Shown piece by piece: positions 15,397 to 25,231 of a stretch of 39,060 nucleotides of DNA. Position numbers and translations under genes: made by a program. Where the stretch lies: positions 1 to 39,060 of the forward strand of contig CASDXG010000107.1 in NCBI GenBank assembly GCA_949285025.1, given 5' to 3'. The notes below the pieces were generated by a model. The model saw only the letters and a list, made by a program, of their open reading frames with translations, did not search any database and was not told the DNA's origin. Position 1 is the first letter of the stretch. Each line of letters opens with the position of its first letter. This stretch comes from an uncultured Bacteroides sp. (lineage in GTDB: Bacteria > Bacteroidota > Bacteroidia > Bacteroidales > Bacteroidaceae).

Positions 15397-17619
15397 ATGA
15401 GCATGAATTTTAAAGAAGGTCGTTGGAACCATGAAATCAATGTTACCGATTTTGTAAAAACCAACATCACTCCTTATGAGGGAGATGCATCGTTTTTAAT
15501 GGGTCCGACCGAGCGCACAAAAGCCGTATGGAACAAGTGTTTGGAAGCATTGGCTGAGGAACGTGCAAACAATGGCGTACGCTCGCTTGATGCATCAACA
15601 GTATCTACTATCACTGCATTTCCGGCCGGATATATTGATAAGGAAAACGAAGTTATCGTAGGCCTGCAGACCAATGAGGTGCTACGCCGTGCAATCAAGC
15701 CTTTCGGAGGCATTAAAGTTGTAGAAAAAGCCTGCCGCGAGAATGGAGTGGAAGTATCGCCTAAGGTAAAAGATATCTTTACCCACTACCGTAAAACGCA
15801 TAACGACGGTGTTTTCGATGCCTATACTGAGGAGATCCGCTCTTTCCGTTCATTGGGATTCCTCACCGGTCTGCCCGACAATTATGCACGCGGACGCATT
15901 ATCGGTGATTACCGTCGTCTGGCTCTCTACGGGCTTGACCGTCTGATTGAAGCAAAGCAAAACGATTTGCGCCATCTTACAGGTCCGATGACGGACGCAC
16001 GCATCCGTCTGCGTGAGGAAGTGGCCGAACAAATCAAAGCGCTCAAGGAAATAAAAATCATGGGAGAACAGTACGGACTCGACCTGAGCCGTCCGGCTAC
16101 CACTGCACAAGAGGCCGTGCAATGGGTATACATGGCTTATCTGGCAGCCGTAAAGGAACAGGATGGAGCCGCAATGTCTTTAGGTAACGTATCGTCTTTC
16201 CTCGATATTTATATTGAATACGATTTGACACACGGCAATCTTGATGAATGGCATGCACAGGAACTGATCGACCAGTTTGTCATCAAATTGCGCATGGTGC
16301 GTCATCTCCGTATGAATGCATATACGGAAATCTTCGCGGGTGACCCGACATGGGTTACCGAATCTATCGGCGGACGCTTCAATGACGGCCGTACGAAAGT
16401 GACAAAGACATCGTTCCGCTTCTTGCAGACACTGTACAATCTCGGTCCTTCTCCGGAACCGAACCTTACAGTTCTGTGGAGTCCCCAACTGCCGGAAGGC
16501 TTCAAGCGTTTCTGTGCGCAGGTTTCTATCGACACATCATCCATACAATATGAGAACGATGACCTGATGCGCGAGGTTAGAAATTCGGATGATTACGGCA
16601 TTGCCTGCTGTGTATCATACCAAGATATCGGACGTCATATCCAGTTCTTCGGAGCACGCTGCAATCTGGCAAAGGCATTGCTCCTGGCCATTAACGGCGG
16701 ACGTTGCGAGAATACCGGCACGCTGATGGTAAAAGACATCCCTGTACTGAGCGATGATGTGCTGAACTTTGAGGAAGTGTTGGCAAACTACAAGAAAGTG
16801 CTGAAGGAAATGGCACGTGTGTATAACGAGGCGATGAACATTATCCACTACATGCACGATAAATATTATTACGAAAAGGCACAAATGGCTTTCGTTGATA
16901 CCGACCCGGTTATCAATCTTGCATACGGTGTGGCCGGTATGTCTATTGCCGTCGATTCATTGTCTGCCATTAAATATGCAAAGGTTACGGCAAAACGAAA
17001 CGATATCGGACTGACAGAGAGCTTCGATATAGAAGGCGAATATCCCTGCTTCGGCAATGACGATGACCGTGTAGATCATCTGGCAGTGGATTTAATCTAT
17101 TATTTCGACGAAGAGCTGAAGAAACTTCCTGTTTATAAAAATGCAAAGCCCACGCTGTCTATCCTGACAATCACATCGAATGTGATGTATGGGAAAAAGA
17201 CGGGAGCCACTCCCGACGGACGTGCAAAAGGCGTTGCTTTTGCGCCGGGAGCCAATCCGATGCACGGACGCGACAAGAACGGAGCGATTGCATCTCTGAG
17301 TTCGGTAGCAAAATTGCGCTATCGCGATTCGCAGGACGGCATCAGTAATACGTTCTCCATCGTGCCGAAATCGCTGGGTGTCGACATGGAAAGCCGTATA
17401 GAGAATCTGGTCACCATGATGGACGGATATTTTGTCAAAGGTGCTCACCACCTGAATGTGAATGTGCTGAACCGTGAGATGCTGGAAGATGCAATGGAAC
17501 ATCCCGAAAAATACCCGCAGCTGACCATCCGCGTATCCGGATATGCCGTAAACTTTATTAAGTTGAGCCGCGAACATCAGTTGGAAGTTATCTCACGCAG
17601 TTTCCACGAACGCATGTAA
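15397..17619 (+). CDS. pflB: Formate C-acetyltransferase (pyruvate formate-lyase)
   Basis: A glycyl radical enzyme converting pyruvate and CoA to acetyl-CoA and formate in anaerobic fermentation. From the ATG at 15397 it is 740 residues, normal for PflB. The catalytic cysteine pair is in [12 protein letters not shown], and the glycyl radical loop is the C-terminal [13 protein letters not shown], where the Gly is activated by Pfl[12 protein letters not shown] and GATPDGR are family motifs. An upstream TTG start would add residues transcribed partly from the promoter region, so I reject it. ATG 15403 is an alternative. The pflA gene follows after a terminator. Confidence 0.97.
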   Translation: MSMNFKEGRWNHEINVTDFVKTNITPYEGDASFLMGPTERTKAVWNKCLEALAEERANNGVRSLDASTVSTITAFPAGYIDKENEVIVGLQTNEVLRRAIKPFGGIKVVEKACRENGVEVSPKVKDIFTHYRKTHNDGVFDAYTEEIRSFRSLGFLTGLPDNYARGRIIGDYRRLALYGLDRLIEAKQNDLRHLTGPMTDARIRLREEVAEQIKALKEIKIMGEQYGLDLSRPATTAQEAVQWVYMAYLAAVKEQDGAAMSLGNVSSFLDIYIEYDLTHGNLDEWHAQELIDQFVIKLRMVRHLRMNAYTEIFAGDPTWVTESIGGRFNDGRTKVTKTSFRFLQTLYNLGPSPEPNLTVLWSPQLPEGFKRFCAQVSIDTSSIQYENDDLMREVRNSDDYGIACCVSYQDIGRHIQFFGARCNLAKALLLAINGGRCENTGTLMVKDIPVLSDDVLNFEEVLANYKKVLKEMARVYNEAMNIIHYMHDKYYYEKAQMAFVDTDPVINLAYGVAGMSIAVDSLSAIKYAKVTAKRNDIGLTESFDIEGEYPCFGNDDDRVDHLAVDLIYYFDEELKKLPVYKNAKPTLSILTITSNVMYGKKTGATPDGRAKGVAFAPGANPMHGRDKNGAIASLSSVAKLRYRDSQDGISNTFSIVPKSLGVDMESRIENLVTMMDGYFVKGAHHLNVNVLNREMLEDAMEHPEKYPQLTIRVSGYAVNFIKLSREHQLEVISRSFHERM

Positions 17620-17646
17620 TTTCAATAGGGACGCTATATTTATCTG

Positions 17647-17686
17647 AAGTCATTCCTTCGGGAAATTCTCGGGGAATGACTTTTTT
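17647..17686 (+). terminator. Intrinsic terminator between pflB and pflA
   Basis: AAGTCATTCC (17647-17656) pairs perfectly with GGAATGACTT (17673-17682), running into TTTTTT. It should reduce pflA transcription relative to pflB, which suits a catalytic activase and an abundant enzyme. Confidence 0.8.
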
Positions 17687-17713
17687 ATAGTCCCGCAACC
17701 GAAACAGAATACG

Positions 17714-18442
17714 ATGATCAGAGTACATTCTTACGAATCATTAGGGACATACGACGGACCGGGCATACGTTTGGTCGTATTCCTGCAAGGGTGCAATTTC
17801 CGTTGCCTGTATTGTGCCAACCCCGATACGATAGACATCAAGGGAGAGAGTAAGGAAACCGCTCCGGAAGAAATCCTGAAAAAAGCAGTCAGTGAGAAGC
17901 CTTTCTTCGGGAAGAAAGGCGGAATAACATTCAGCGGAGGCGAGCCTACTTTCCAGGCAAAGGCATTGATTCCTTTATTTGAGATGCTGAAAGATGCAGG
18001 GATACATATCTGTGTAGATACCAACGGCAGCATCTGGAACAAAGATGTGGAAACATTGTTCTCGCTGACCGACCTTGTTTTACTTGATGTAAAAGAATTT
18101 GATGACAAACGTCACAAGGCGCTAACCTCATGTAGCAATGCCCGGACACTGAAAACAGCAGCATGGCTGGAAGAACACGGAAAGCCATTCTGGTTAAGGT
18201 ATGTGCTTGTGCAGGGATACAGTGCCTTTGAGTCGGATATAGACGCACTGGGAAACCACTTTAAGGATTATTCCATGATAGAACGGGTGGAAATTCTTCC
18301 ATACCATACACTGGGCGTCCATAAGTATGAAGCGATGCAGATGGATTACAAGTTGAAAGACGTACGTCTGAACACACAGGAAGAACTGGATGCAGTCCGC
18401 GCACAGTTTGAGAAGTATTTCCGCAATGTATATGTCAATTAG
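17714..18442 (+). CDS. pflA: Pyruvate formate-lyase activating enzyme
   Basis: A 242-residue radical SAM activase that installs the glycyl radical on PflB. C27-x3-C31-x2-C34 (GCNFRCLYC) binds the 4Fe-4S cluster. The N-terminal SYESLGTYDGPGIR is typical of glycyl-radical activases. TFSGGEPTFQ binds SAM, and the later CVDTNG and LLDVKEFDD motifs fit. There is no ferredoxin insert, as expected for true PflA. It begins 94 bp after pflB, beyond a terminator, and is probably expressed by read-through. Confidence 0.96.
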   Translation: MIRVHSYESLGTYDGPGIRLVVFLQGCNFRCLYCANPDTIDIKGESKETAPEEILKKAVSEKPFFGKKGGITFSGGEPTFQAKALIPLFEMLKDAGIHICVDTNGSIWNKDVETLFSLTDLVLLDVKEFDDKRHKALTSCSNARTLKTAAWLEEHGKPFWLRYVLVQGYSAFESDIDALGNHFKDYSMIERVEILPYHTLGVHKYEAMQMDYKLKDVRLNTQEELDAVRAQFEKYFRNVYVN

Positions 18443-18519
18443 CGCATGAAAGTCTATGGGTATATCGGCGTTTTACAAATGCAAATTAAGATTATTTTAT
18501 AAATATCGCCTTCCTAAGA

Positions 18520-18551
18520 TTTGTATATACCGATAAATTGGCCCACATTTG
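18520..18551 (+). promoter_or_regulatory. Candidate promoter of the MATE exporter gene
   Basis: TTTG at 18520-18523, about 20 bp, CACATTTG at 18544-18551 (one mismatch to TAnnTTTG). The predicted start near 18558 leaves a 110-nt leader containing the hairpin at 18602-18645. Confidence 0.45.
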
Positions 18552-18601
18552 CACCGCTATTACGGATAAGCAAGTTTTGTAATCCTCATCGGAGGCGGAA
18601 T

Positions 18602-18645
18602 TGCCGGATAAGATGACTGGGTAAAACCAATCAGCTTATCCGGCA
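18602..18645 (+). promoter_or_regulatory. Long leader hairpin before the MATE gene
   Basis: TGCCGGATAAG (18602-18612) and CTTATCCGGCA (18635-18645) form a perfect 11-bp stem. The enclosed bases add a second 7-position stem (TGACTGG/CCAATCA, one mismatch) with a GTAAAA loop. The hairpin ends 23 bp before the ATG. The tail TTTACGTTT is a weak U-run, so it may be an attenuator, a translation-control element, or the terminator of pflA. Confidence 0.5.
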
Positions 18646-18668
18646 TTTACGTTTAAAAAGATTCATCT

Positions 18669-20054
18669 ATGCAAAGAGAACTCGATTTAACACAAGGCTC
18701 GGTACCGAAAGTTTTATTGCAATTTGCTGTTCCTTATCTGCTGGCCAATGTATTGCAGGCATTATATGGCGGTGCCGATTTATTCGTTGTGGGATTATTT
18801 GACGATTCTGCCAGCATAGCCGGAGTGGCCATAGGCAGTCAGGTTATGCAGACCATTACCGGGATTATTCTTGGTCTCACAACAGGTGTCACAGTCCTTA
18901 TCAGTATTGCCACCGGAGCCAGGAACGGAAAAGAAGCAGCTTCCATCATCGGTTCATCCATATGGCTTTTCAGTATAATCGGGCTTTCCCTTACGTTGCT
19001 TATGACAATATTTCATAGTCAGATAACGGGAGTCATGCATACACCCTCAGAAGCCGTCCGCGATACAGAACATTATCTGTTGATTTGTTCTATCGGGATA
19101 CCGTTTATTATGGGATATAATGTTGTCTGCGGTATTTTTCGCGGGTTGGGAGACTCAAAGACCCCGTTATACTTCGTGGCACTGGCATGTGTCATCAATA
19201 TTCTACTCGATTTCATTCTTGTAGGGATGGTTCATCTTCGCGCGGCAGGAGCAGCTATTGCCACCGTTGTTTCTCAGGCTGTCAGTTTTATGGCTGCGGT
19301 ATATTTTCTGTACCGTAAAGGATTCCATTTTGAGTTTACCCGCCGTCATATCCGGCTGAACAAGTATCTCTCCATGCGCATCTTGACATTGGGGGCTCCC
19401 ATCGCTTTGCAAGATGCACTGATCAACGTTTCTTTTCTGCTTATAACCGTCATTGTAAATCAAATGGGCGTAACAGCTTCTGCCTCACTTGGTGTTGTGG
19501 AAAAGATTATTGTATTTGCCATGCTTCCACCTGCCGCCATATCATCGGCTGTTGCAGCCATGACAGCTCAGAATTACGGTGCCGGAGAAACCGGACGCAT
19601 GCTTCTTTGCCTGCGTTCAGGCATAGGAACCGCATTAATCTTCGGCGTTGCTTTTTGCCTTTATTCGCAGTTCTCTCCCGAGACATTTGTCGGCATATTC
19701 TCAAACGATGCGGCAGTAATAGCAATGGCGGCGGAATATTTGCGCGGATACAGCATCGATTGCATCATGGTAAGCTTTGTATTTTGTTTTAATTCCTATT
19801 TCAGTGGTCAGGGCAATTCGTGGTTTCCCATGCTGCACAGTCTTATTGCCACGTTCCTGTTCCGTATTCCGCTATCATGGATATTCAGCCGTATCGATAG
19901 TTCGTCTTTGTTTTTAATGGGTTTTGCCCCACCGATGGCTACCATTGTCTCACTAATCATTTGTTTCTGGTATTTAAGGAAAAACAAGCGCCAACTGGAC
20001 CGGTTTAAAACCGCACATGCCCCGCGAATCACTTCGCAAGGCATGTCCAACTAA
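18669..20054 (+). CDS. MATE family efflux transporter
   Basis: A 461-residue inner-membrane cation-coupled antiporter of the MATE superfamily (NorM/DinF-like), probably exporting drugs or metabolites. It shows about 12 hydrophobic helices in two six-helix repeats. The family starts are LTQGSVPKVLLQFAVPYLLANVLQALYG, GIFRGLGDSKTPLYF between the halves, the VAAMTAQNYGAG motif in the second half, and FNSYFSGQGNSWF near the end. The substrate is unknown. It has its own promoter and a structured leader, so it is not simply in the pfl operon. Confidence 0.93.
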   Translation: MQRELDLTQGSVPKVLLQFAVPYLLANVLQALYGGADLFVVGLFDDSASIAGVAIGSQVMQTITGIILGLTTGVTVLISIATGARNGKEAASIIGSSIWLFSIIGLSLTLLMTIFHSQITGVMHTPSEAVRDTEHYLLICSIGIPFIMGYNVVCGIFRGLGDSKTPLYFVALACVINILLDFILVGMVHLRAAGAAIATVVSQAVSFMAAVYFLYRKGFHFEFTRRHIRLNKYLSMRILTLGAPIALQDALINVSFLLITVIVNQMGVTASASLGVVEKIIVFAMLPPAAISSAVAAMTAQNYGAGETGRMLLCLRSGIGTALIFGVAFCLYSQFSPETFVGIFSNDAAVIAMAAEYLRGYSIDCIMVSFVFCFNSYFSGQGNSWFPMLHSLIATFLFRIPLSWIFSRIDSSSLFLMGFAPPMATIVSLIICFWYLRKNKRQLDRFKTAHAPRITSQGMSN

Positions 20055-20134
20055 TAACTAACTTTTTAATTTTGTGGTTTACGTAATTTCATATGACTAA
20101 TGATACAAAGGTCGTTGTTTTTTTAATTCTTGCC

Positions 20135-20158
20135 AATACCTAATATTGGGTATTTTTG
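20135..20158 (+). terminator. Weak terminator between convergent MATE and regulator genes
   Basis: AATACC (20135-20140) pairs with GGTATT (20149-20154), then TTTT. The short stem makes it plausible but weak. CCAATA/TATTGG in the same place gives an alternate fold. Confidence 0.4.
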
Positions 20159-20186
20159 AGCAAGTGTGAAACATCTGTCTTTTCTC

Positions 20187-20792
20187 TTATAGCTTCATTT
20201 TTACTTCGTTCAGCTGTACTAATTTATTTACAATGGCATAAATCGTCAGACCTGCTGCCGAATGGATTTGCAGTTTACGGGTTATGTTACGACGATGCGT
20301 AATAACCGTGTGAATGGATATATATAGTTTTTCGGCAATTTCCTTGTTTGTCATCCCTTTCACCACACATTCCACGATTTCCTTTTCCCTTTGGCTTAAT
20401 GCATTCCGGTCATTTTCTTCTTCCTCGAAGTTTATTAGTGATGTAATTTTCTGATTTAAAGTGACTTCATCATCGAACAGGTCGATTTTTTCATCGTAAT
20501 TTTTCAGACTGTTTGTATTCACCATTGTACAAATCAGGGCTACAACCTTAATTTCGTCTCTTCCTTCTTCATGCTTAAAAGAAGCGATATCGAACCACCC
20601 CTCAAACTGCGGATTGACAATGAGTATACCGGGTTTATACACATCGATGCAATGGTGCAATGCGTCTGTAGAAGTGACTTCAATCGTCTGTATGTTTAAG
20701 TCGGGTAAACGCTTCAGCACATTAGCCAGTCCTGTACGCACAATTGTTGACACTTCGGCAATAGCAACATGTATGACTTCCTGCGATTTCAT
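20187..20792 (-). CDS. NarL/LuxR-type regulator with a degenerate receiver domain
   Basis: A 201-residue protein with the two-domain NarL layout. The C-terminal HTH (about 131-195: LSQREKEIVECVVKGMTNKE, then SIHTVITHRRNIT) is intact. The N-terminal receiver fold is recognisable but lacks key residues: the acidic pair at the end of beta-1 is AE (12-13), and the phospho-acceptor Asp at the end of beta-3 is Asn60 (GILIVNPQFEG). It should therefore not be switched by His-Asp phosphorelay, but by ligand, partner or synthesis level. It overlaps the hemerythrin gene by 4 bp (ATGA), so the two are co-translated. Confidence 0.85.
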   Translation of the reverse strand: MKSQEVIHVAIAEVSTIVRTGLANVLKRLPDLNIQTIEVTSTDALHHCIDVYKPGILIVNPQFEGWFDIASFKHEEGRDEIKVVALICTMVNTNSLKNYDEKIDLFDDEVTLNQKITSLINFEEEENDRNALSQREKEIVECVVKGMTNKEIAEKLYISIHTVITHRRNITRKLQIHSAAGLTIYAIVNKLVQLNEVKMKL

Positions 20793-21502
20793 TTTACCTC
20801 CTTTTCCAATTCCATGATGGCAGGAACAAACAGGCAGTCCTCTACCCGATTATGCGATGCCAAATCCTCCTCACAACTAAATATATCGAACAATGTCGCA
20901 TTCAGTAATAAATTGTCACCGTTGGCCGGATAGTATTTTATAATGATATTCTTTAATTCGGTCAGCTTGGCATTCACTTGCTCATGATGACGTGCGAACA
21001 CGCTGATATTATATCCTTCCGGTTTCTCTCCGGAAAGCAAGGCTTTCACATACACAAAAACCTTTTCGTTTTCATGCTCCATGTGCTTTCGTACCTCGTC
21101 CACATAGTCATCGAAAAAGCGGATAATCAGCGCTGCTACATCGTCTCTGTCAGAACTGTCCAATGCTTCGACCAGCTTCCGTCGAATAGCCGGCAACTGA
21201 AAATCGAGAAAATAAGTATGAGCACGTTTCAGATAATCCATCAGTGCCGGAATAGAGAGCCCTTTTACATGCTCTTGCATGCGGGCGTTCTCTTCAGTAA
21301 GGAAATTGACTACAATGAGGAATGTACTGCAGTCTACGTTATTCTCACGACAAACTTCTTCTACCGATTTGTCGCCAAAACCTAAAGACAATCCGAAACG
21401 ACTCAAGACTTGCAGCAATACATAATTATCGCAAATCAAGTCGCTCATCTTATCAATCGGTTTGTAAATTTTATTTCTGCACATTGTAAGTACGGAATTC
21501 AT
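20789..21502 (-). CDS. Hemerythrin-domain protein (RIC/ScdA/YtfE-like)
   Basis: A 237-residue di-iron protein from the ATG at 21502. Upstream residues in the same frame (to 21595) lie in promoter-like sequence and are left out. The N-terminal part (KSVEEVCRENNVDCSTFLIV) resembles the ScdA_N region. The hemerythrin fold follows with His/Glu ligands in AHTYFL, RKHMEHENEKVF, RHHEQVN and DLASHNRVEDCLFVPAI. Relatives repair Fe-S clusters damaged by NO or oxidants, or sense O2. It overlaps the regulator gene downstream, and near the pfl genes it fits protection of anaerobic iron enzymes. Confidence 0.85.
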   Translation of the reverse strand: MNSVLTMCRNKIYKPIDKMSDLICDNYVLLQVLSRFGLSLGFGDKSVEEVCRENNVDCSTFLIVVNFLTEENARMQEHVKGLSIPALMDYLKRAHTYFLDFQLPAIRRKLVEALDSSDRDDVAALIIRFFDDYVDEVRKHMEHENEKVFVYVKALLSGEKPEGYNISVFARHHEQVNAKLTELKNIIIKYYPANGDNLLLNATLFDIFSCEEDLASHNRVEDCLFVPAIMELEKEVK

Positions 21503-21691
21503 AATTGTTTCAATGCAAAGTAAGGTAAGATATGAAAAATACACAATCCCTATTTCTTGGTATATTGGTCTGTATATTCCCGAAACAGAGACCAAAGATA
21601 CGCAAAATCAAACACGATCAAATGAAAAGCTATGCTGATATGCATAAAGAATTCTTTTTTACCTGTATTGTTTTCGGTAAAGATTTATATT

Positions 21692-22330
21692 TCACCACTT
21701 GTCCCGGTGAATCCTGTCTTTTATGCATATTTCCTTTTGTCTGGGTAAAAAAGCATTCTCTGTCGGGTAACCTATTGTAAGCAGACAGGTAAATTCGTAA
21801 TCTTCCGGAGCGTGCACAATTTTCTTTATCTTTTCAGCTTCATCACTCACGGGGATATGAAACACAGCTCCAAGCCCTTCGGCTGTGGCTGCAAGCAACA
21901 TATTCTCTAAAGCACACCATGCTGAAGCGAAATAGTTGAGTGAACTTTGTTCAGCCGGCTTCAACAAAGGGCATGTCATCTGGCGGAAAAACGGGATAAT
22001 AAGCAAGCCACTTTCCATAAGCATCTTTTGCTGTTTGGGAAGGGCATCGGCAAACATTTCCATTTTATCTTTGTCGCCTGATTCATCGACCTCGAAAACA
22101 AGATCTTTAAATGCCTCCATATTCTTGGCAAGTGGGGCTGTTACCCTTGCTATATTCTCACGGCCGCGTACAACTACAAATTCAAGTTGACGGAGATGGT
22201 CGTTTGTCGGAGCCTTAAATGCTGCACTGATGATTCTTTCCAAGATTTCATCACTTACTTCTCGTTCGGAAAAGTCGCGATAAGTACGACGCTTTTCCAA
22301 TACCTTGTAAAAATCCATAACCGAATGCAT
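21692..22330 (-). CDS. Nitroreductase family protein
   Basis: A 212-residue FMN-dependent oxidoreductase. The N-terminus has the standard VLEKRRTYRDFSEREV, binding FMN phosphate through the Arg residues, then AAFKAPTNDHLRQLEFVVV. The C-terminal half has ALENMLLAATAEGLGAVF and the CLLTIGYPTE strand. Members reduce nitroaromatics, quinones or flavins with NAD(P)H. I used ATG 22330 (MHSVMDF). The ATG at 22318 (MDFYKVLEK) is an equally plausible start. It is divergent from the S9 peptidase gene. Confidence 0.9.
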   Translation of the reverse strand: MHSVMDFYKVLEKRRTYRDFSEREVSDEILERIISAAFKAPTNDHLRQLEFVVVRGRENIARVTAPLAKNMEAFKDLVFEVDESGDKDKMEMFADALPKQQKMLMESGLLIIPFFRQMTCPLLKPAEQSSLNYFASAWCALENMLLAATAEGLGAVFHIPVSDEAEKIKKIVHAPEDYEFTCLLTIGYPTENAFLPRQKEICIKDRIHRDKW

Positions 22331-22484
22331 AAATAATAACTACAGGCTAAAATTAGTCTTTTTTATTTATTTTCACTGCTGATATATACTTTTATATATA
22401 AATAATGGCTCAAATATGCTTAAAAGAAAGAACATTCCATGCCACTTTGAGCAGAGCAGAAAACAAAAAGCTGAAAAAACATTG

Positions 22485-22492
22485 TAACTTTG
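22485..22492 (+). promoter_or_regulatory. -7 element of the S9 peptidase gene
   Basis: TAACTTTG fits TAnnTTTG and lies 22 bp before the ATG at 22515. No clear TTTG is found 19-21 bp further upstream. Confidence 0.5.
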
Positions 22493-22514
22493 TGCCGTAT
22501 TAATTGAATAAATC

Positions 22515-24677
22515 ATGAAAAAAACAGATTTAATGACAATGACAGCGGCTATACTGATGTCTACATCAGCCTGTGTATCTCCCGATAAGGACACGGTTGG
22601 AAATGCTCCGATTATCGGCAAGCAAGAAGTAGAAATAACAAACGGACGCATGACTCCCGAAGCATTATGGGCTATGGGACGGATTGGCAGCATTAACGTA
22701 TCGCCCGATGGGAAAAATATAGCTTACACAGTATCTTACTACAGCGTGAAAGAAAACAAGGGACATACGGTTATTTACGTGATGAATGCCGATGGCTTGG
22801 AGAATCGCCAGCTTACCGTTACTGCCGCAAGCGAAAGTAATCCGCAGTGGATTAAGAACGGAAAGAAACTGGCTTTCCTCACCGGAGGACAGATATGGGA
22901 AATGAATGCCGACGGATCGGGACGTAAGCAACTGTCGGATGTTGAAAGCGGTATAGACGGATTCAGATTTTCACCAGATGAATCGAAAGTGCTTTTCATG
23001 TCGCAGGTAAAATATGGGGAACGTACCGCCGACATATATCCTGATCTCGACAAGGCAAGCGGGAAAATCATCGATGATCTGATGTATAAACACTGGGACG
23101 AATGGGTAGAAGCGATTCCGCATCCTTTCGTTGCTTCTTTCGACGGTAATAAAATCGGCGAGGCTACTGATATACTGAAAAACGAGCCTTATGAATCGCC
23201 CATGAAACCTTTTGGGGGTATGGAACAGCTGGCATGGAACCCGACTTCCGACAAAATAGCTTATACCTGCCGGAAGAAAACAGGATTGACCTATGCCATA
23301 TCTACCGACAGCGACATTTATCTGTATGATATTGCAACAGGAAAAACGGAAAACCTGTGCAAAGACTATAACAAGAGGCGAACTTCTGATGTACTTCTTG
23401 CAGAAGATAACAACGAAGGTTACGATGTAAATCCCCAGTTCTCGCCCGATGGTAAATTCATCGCTTGGCAAAGCATGGAGCACGATGGTTATGAAAGTGA
23501 TTTGAACCGCCTTTATGTTTTCGATTTAGAAAAAAAGGAAAAATGCAATGCTTCCGCAGGATTTGAAACAAATGTAGATGCTTTTGTATGGAATGCCGCA
23601 TCCGACGGCTTCTACTTGACGGGAACATGGCACGGAACAACCCAGATTTACCGTCTTGGTCTGAATGACTGGAAAGAAAAGAAAACGCCGGTAAAAATGA
23701 CAGACGGTGTACATGACTACGGAAGCATCGCTCTTTGCGCCGATAAGCTGGTAGCAACACGCCACAGCATGAGCCAGGCCGATGAAATCTATTCCGTTCC
23801 CACAACATCCGACAGCCAATATGCAGAGGCTACCCAACTGACCACAGAAAACAAACACATTTACGATAAGCTGGAAATGGGACGGGTGGAAGCACGCTGG
23901 ATAAAGACAACCGATGGAAAACAAATGCTGACATGGGTTATTTATCCGCCACAATTCGATGCAAAAAAGAAATATCCTACCCTGCTCTACTGTGAAGGTG
24001 GTCCGCAAAGTCCGTTGAGTCAGTTCTGGAGTTTCCGTTGGAATTTCCAAATCATGGCAGCCAATGACTACATCATTGTAGCTCCCTGCCGGCGGGGAAT
24101 GCCCGGATTCGGTGTGGAATGGAACGAAGCCATCAGCGGTGACTATGGAGGTCAGTGCATGAAAGACTATCTCACAGCCATAGACGAAGTGTCGAAAGAG
24201 CCGTTTGTCGACCGTGACCGTTTAGGTTGTGTGGGAGCCAGCTTCGGAGGCTTCTCCGTATATTGGTTGGCCGGACATCATGATAAGAGGTTTAAGGCCT
24301 TTATCGCACACGATGGTATCTTTAATATGGAAATGCAATATCTCGAAACGGAAGAAAAATGGTTTGCCAACTGGGATATGGGAGGCGCATATTGGGATAA
24401 AAACAATGCAACCGCACAACGCACTTTTGCCAATTCACCCCATCGTTTCGTTGATAAATGGGACACTCCCATCCTTTGTATTCACGGTGAAAAAGATTAT
24501 CGCATTCTTGCCAATCAGGCTATGGCAGCTTTTGATGCGGCAAAAATGCGCGGCATTCCGGCCGAACTTCTTATTTTCCCCGACGAGAATCATTGGGTGC
24601 TGAAGCCGCAAAACGGTGTTTTATGGCAAAGAACTTTTTTCAAATGGCTTGATAAATGGTTGAAACCATCGAAATAA
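22515..24677 (+). CDS. S9 family prolyl-oligopeptidase-type dipeptidyl peptidase lipoprotein
   Basis: A 720-residue exported serine peptidase, most like dipeptidyl peptidase 5/acylaminoacyl peptidases. The N-terminal signal ends in MSTSAC, a lipobox with an unusual -3 residue, so it is probably an envelope lipoprotein. Residues about 45-460 form a WD/PD40-type beta-propeller (INVSPDGKNIAYTVSYY, PQFSPDGKFIAWQSM). The alpha/beta hydrolase domain carries GASFGGFS (nucleophile Ser), HGEKDYRI (Asp) and DENHWV (His). It would release dipeptides from imported peptides, supporting amino acid fermentation. Confidence 0.92.
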   Translation: MKKTDLMTMTAAILMSTSACVSPDKDTVGNAPIIGKQEVEITNGRMTPEALWAMGRIGSINVSPDGKNIAYTVSYYSVKENKGHTVIYVMNADGLENRQLTVTAASESNPQWIKNGKKLAFLTGGQIWEMNADGSGRKQLSDVESGIDGFRFSPDESKVLFMSQVKYGERTADIYPDLDKASGKIIDDLMYKHWDEWVEAIPHPFVASFDGNKIGEATDILKNEPYESPMKPFGGMEQLAWNPTSDKIAYTCRKKTGLTYAISTDSDIYLYDIATGKTENLCKDYNKRRTSDVLLAEDNNEGYDVNPQFSPDGKFIAWQSMEHDGYESDLNRLYVFDLEKKEKCNASAGFETNVDAFVWNAASDGFYLTGTWHGTTQIYRLGLNDWKEKKTPVKMTDGVHDYGSIALCADKLVATRHSMSQADEIYSVPTTSDSQYAEATQLTTENKHIYDKLEMGRVEARWIKTTDGKQMLTWVIYPPQFDAKKKYPTLLYCEGGPQSPLSQFWSFRWNFQIMAANDYIIVAPCRRGMPGFGVEWNEAISGDYGGQCMKDYLTAIDEVSKEPFVDRDRLGCVGASFGGFSVYWLAGHHDKRFKAFIAHDGIFNMEMQYLETEEKWFANWDMGGAYWDKNNATAQRTFANSPHRFVDKWDTPILCIHGEKDYRILANQAMAAFDAAKMRGIPAELLIFPDENHWVLKPQNGVLWQRTFFKWLDKWLKPSK

Positions 24678-24689
24678 ATAGCGAGAAAC

Positions 24690-24731
24690 CTCCCCGTAAA
24701 TCAGTTGAATCGAACTTACGGGGAGTTTTTT
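24690..24731 (+). terminator. Terminator after the S9 peptidase gene
   Basis: CTCCCCGTAA (24690-24699) pairs with TTACGGGGAG (24716-24725), followed by TTTTTT. It sits between two convergent genes and could stop both, though the minus-strand U-run is poorer. Confidence 0.8.
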
Positions 24732-24746
24732 ATTAATACGGGCATT

Positions 24747-25196
24747 TCACCATTTTACAGGTTCATTCAGAATATTTCCATCGGCAGCATCCTTTGCCGT
24801 AAATGTTTCGGCCCGATATTGTACACAAAGCATTATAAGCGGTTCCGTACCATTATTCCGGACCGAACGTTTTCCTTCCGGTGCCACACGCACTACACTT
24901 CCCTCCGTTATAGAGAAAGTCTTTCCGTCGACTTGAAACTCACCATTCCCTTTCAGGAAAAAATAAAGTTCCTCATGCGTTTTATGTGTATGCAAGAATC
25001 CGGTTTCTGTTCCCGGTTGAAAAATCTGAAATGAGAATTCACTTCCGGTAGTCTGCAAAACTATTCCACCGAATACTTTTCCCGGAATTTTTACTTCCGG
25101 AGAAAGTTCCAATACATAATCACTTAGTTCATCGAGTTTGCCTACATTGATGGCGTTGAAATTTTCCGCACTTGTAATTTTTTCCAATTGTTTCAT
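24747..25196 (-). CDS. Cupin-domain protein
   Basis: A 149-residue single-domain cupin. The metal-binding motif 1 is FLHTHKTHEELYFFLKGNGE (His, His, Glu) and motif 2 is in VRVAPEGKRSVRNNG, where the usual His of motif 2 is missing, so one of the normal metal ligands is replaced or supplied elsewhere. It is likely a small cytoplasmic sugar- or metabolite-binding or isomerase-type protein. The substrate is unknown. It has its own promoter and is convergent with the S9 gene. Confidence 0.85.
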   Translation of the reverse strand: MKQLEKITSAENFNAINVGKLDELSDYVLELSPEVKIPGKVFGGIVLQTTGSEFSFQIFQPGTETGFLHTHKTHEELYFFLKGNGEFQVDGKTFSITEGSVVRVAPEGKRSVRNNGTEPLIMLCVQYRAETFTAKDAADGNILNEPVKW

Positions 25197-25231
25197 CTTG
25201 TCCTTTATTTAAAAACATTGCTTTTCCGATG

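Noticed and set aside
22971-24050. Minus-strand ORFs of 116-174 codons opposite the S9 peptidase
   Set aside because: Shadows of a well-supported enzyme. No motifs, no promoter.
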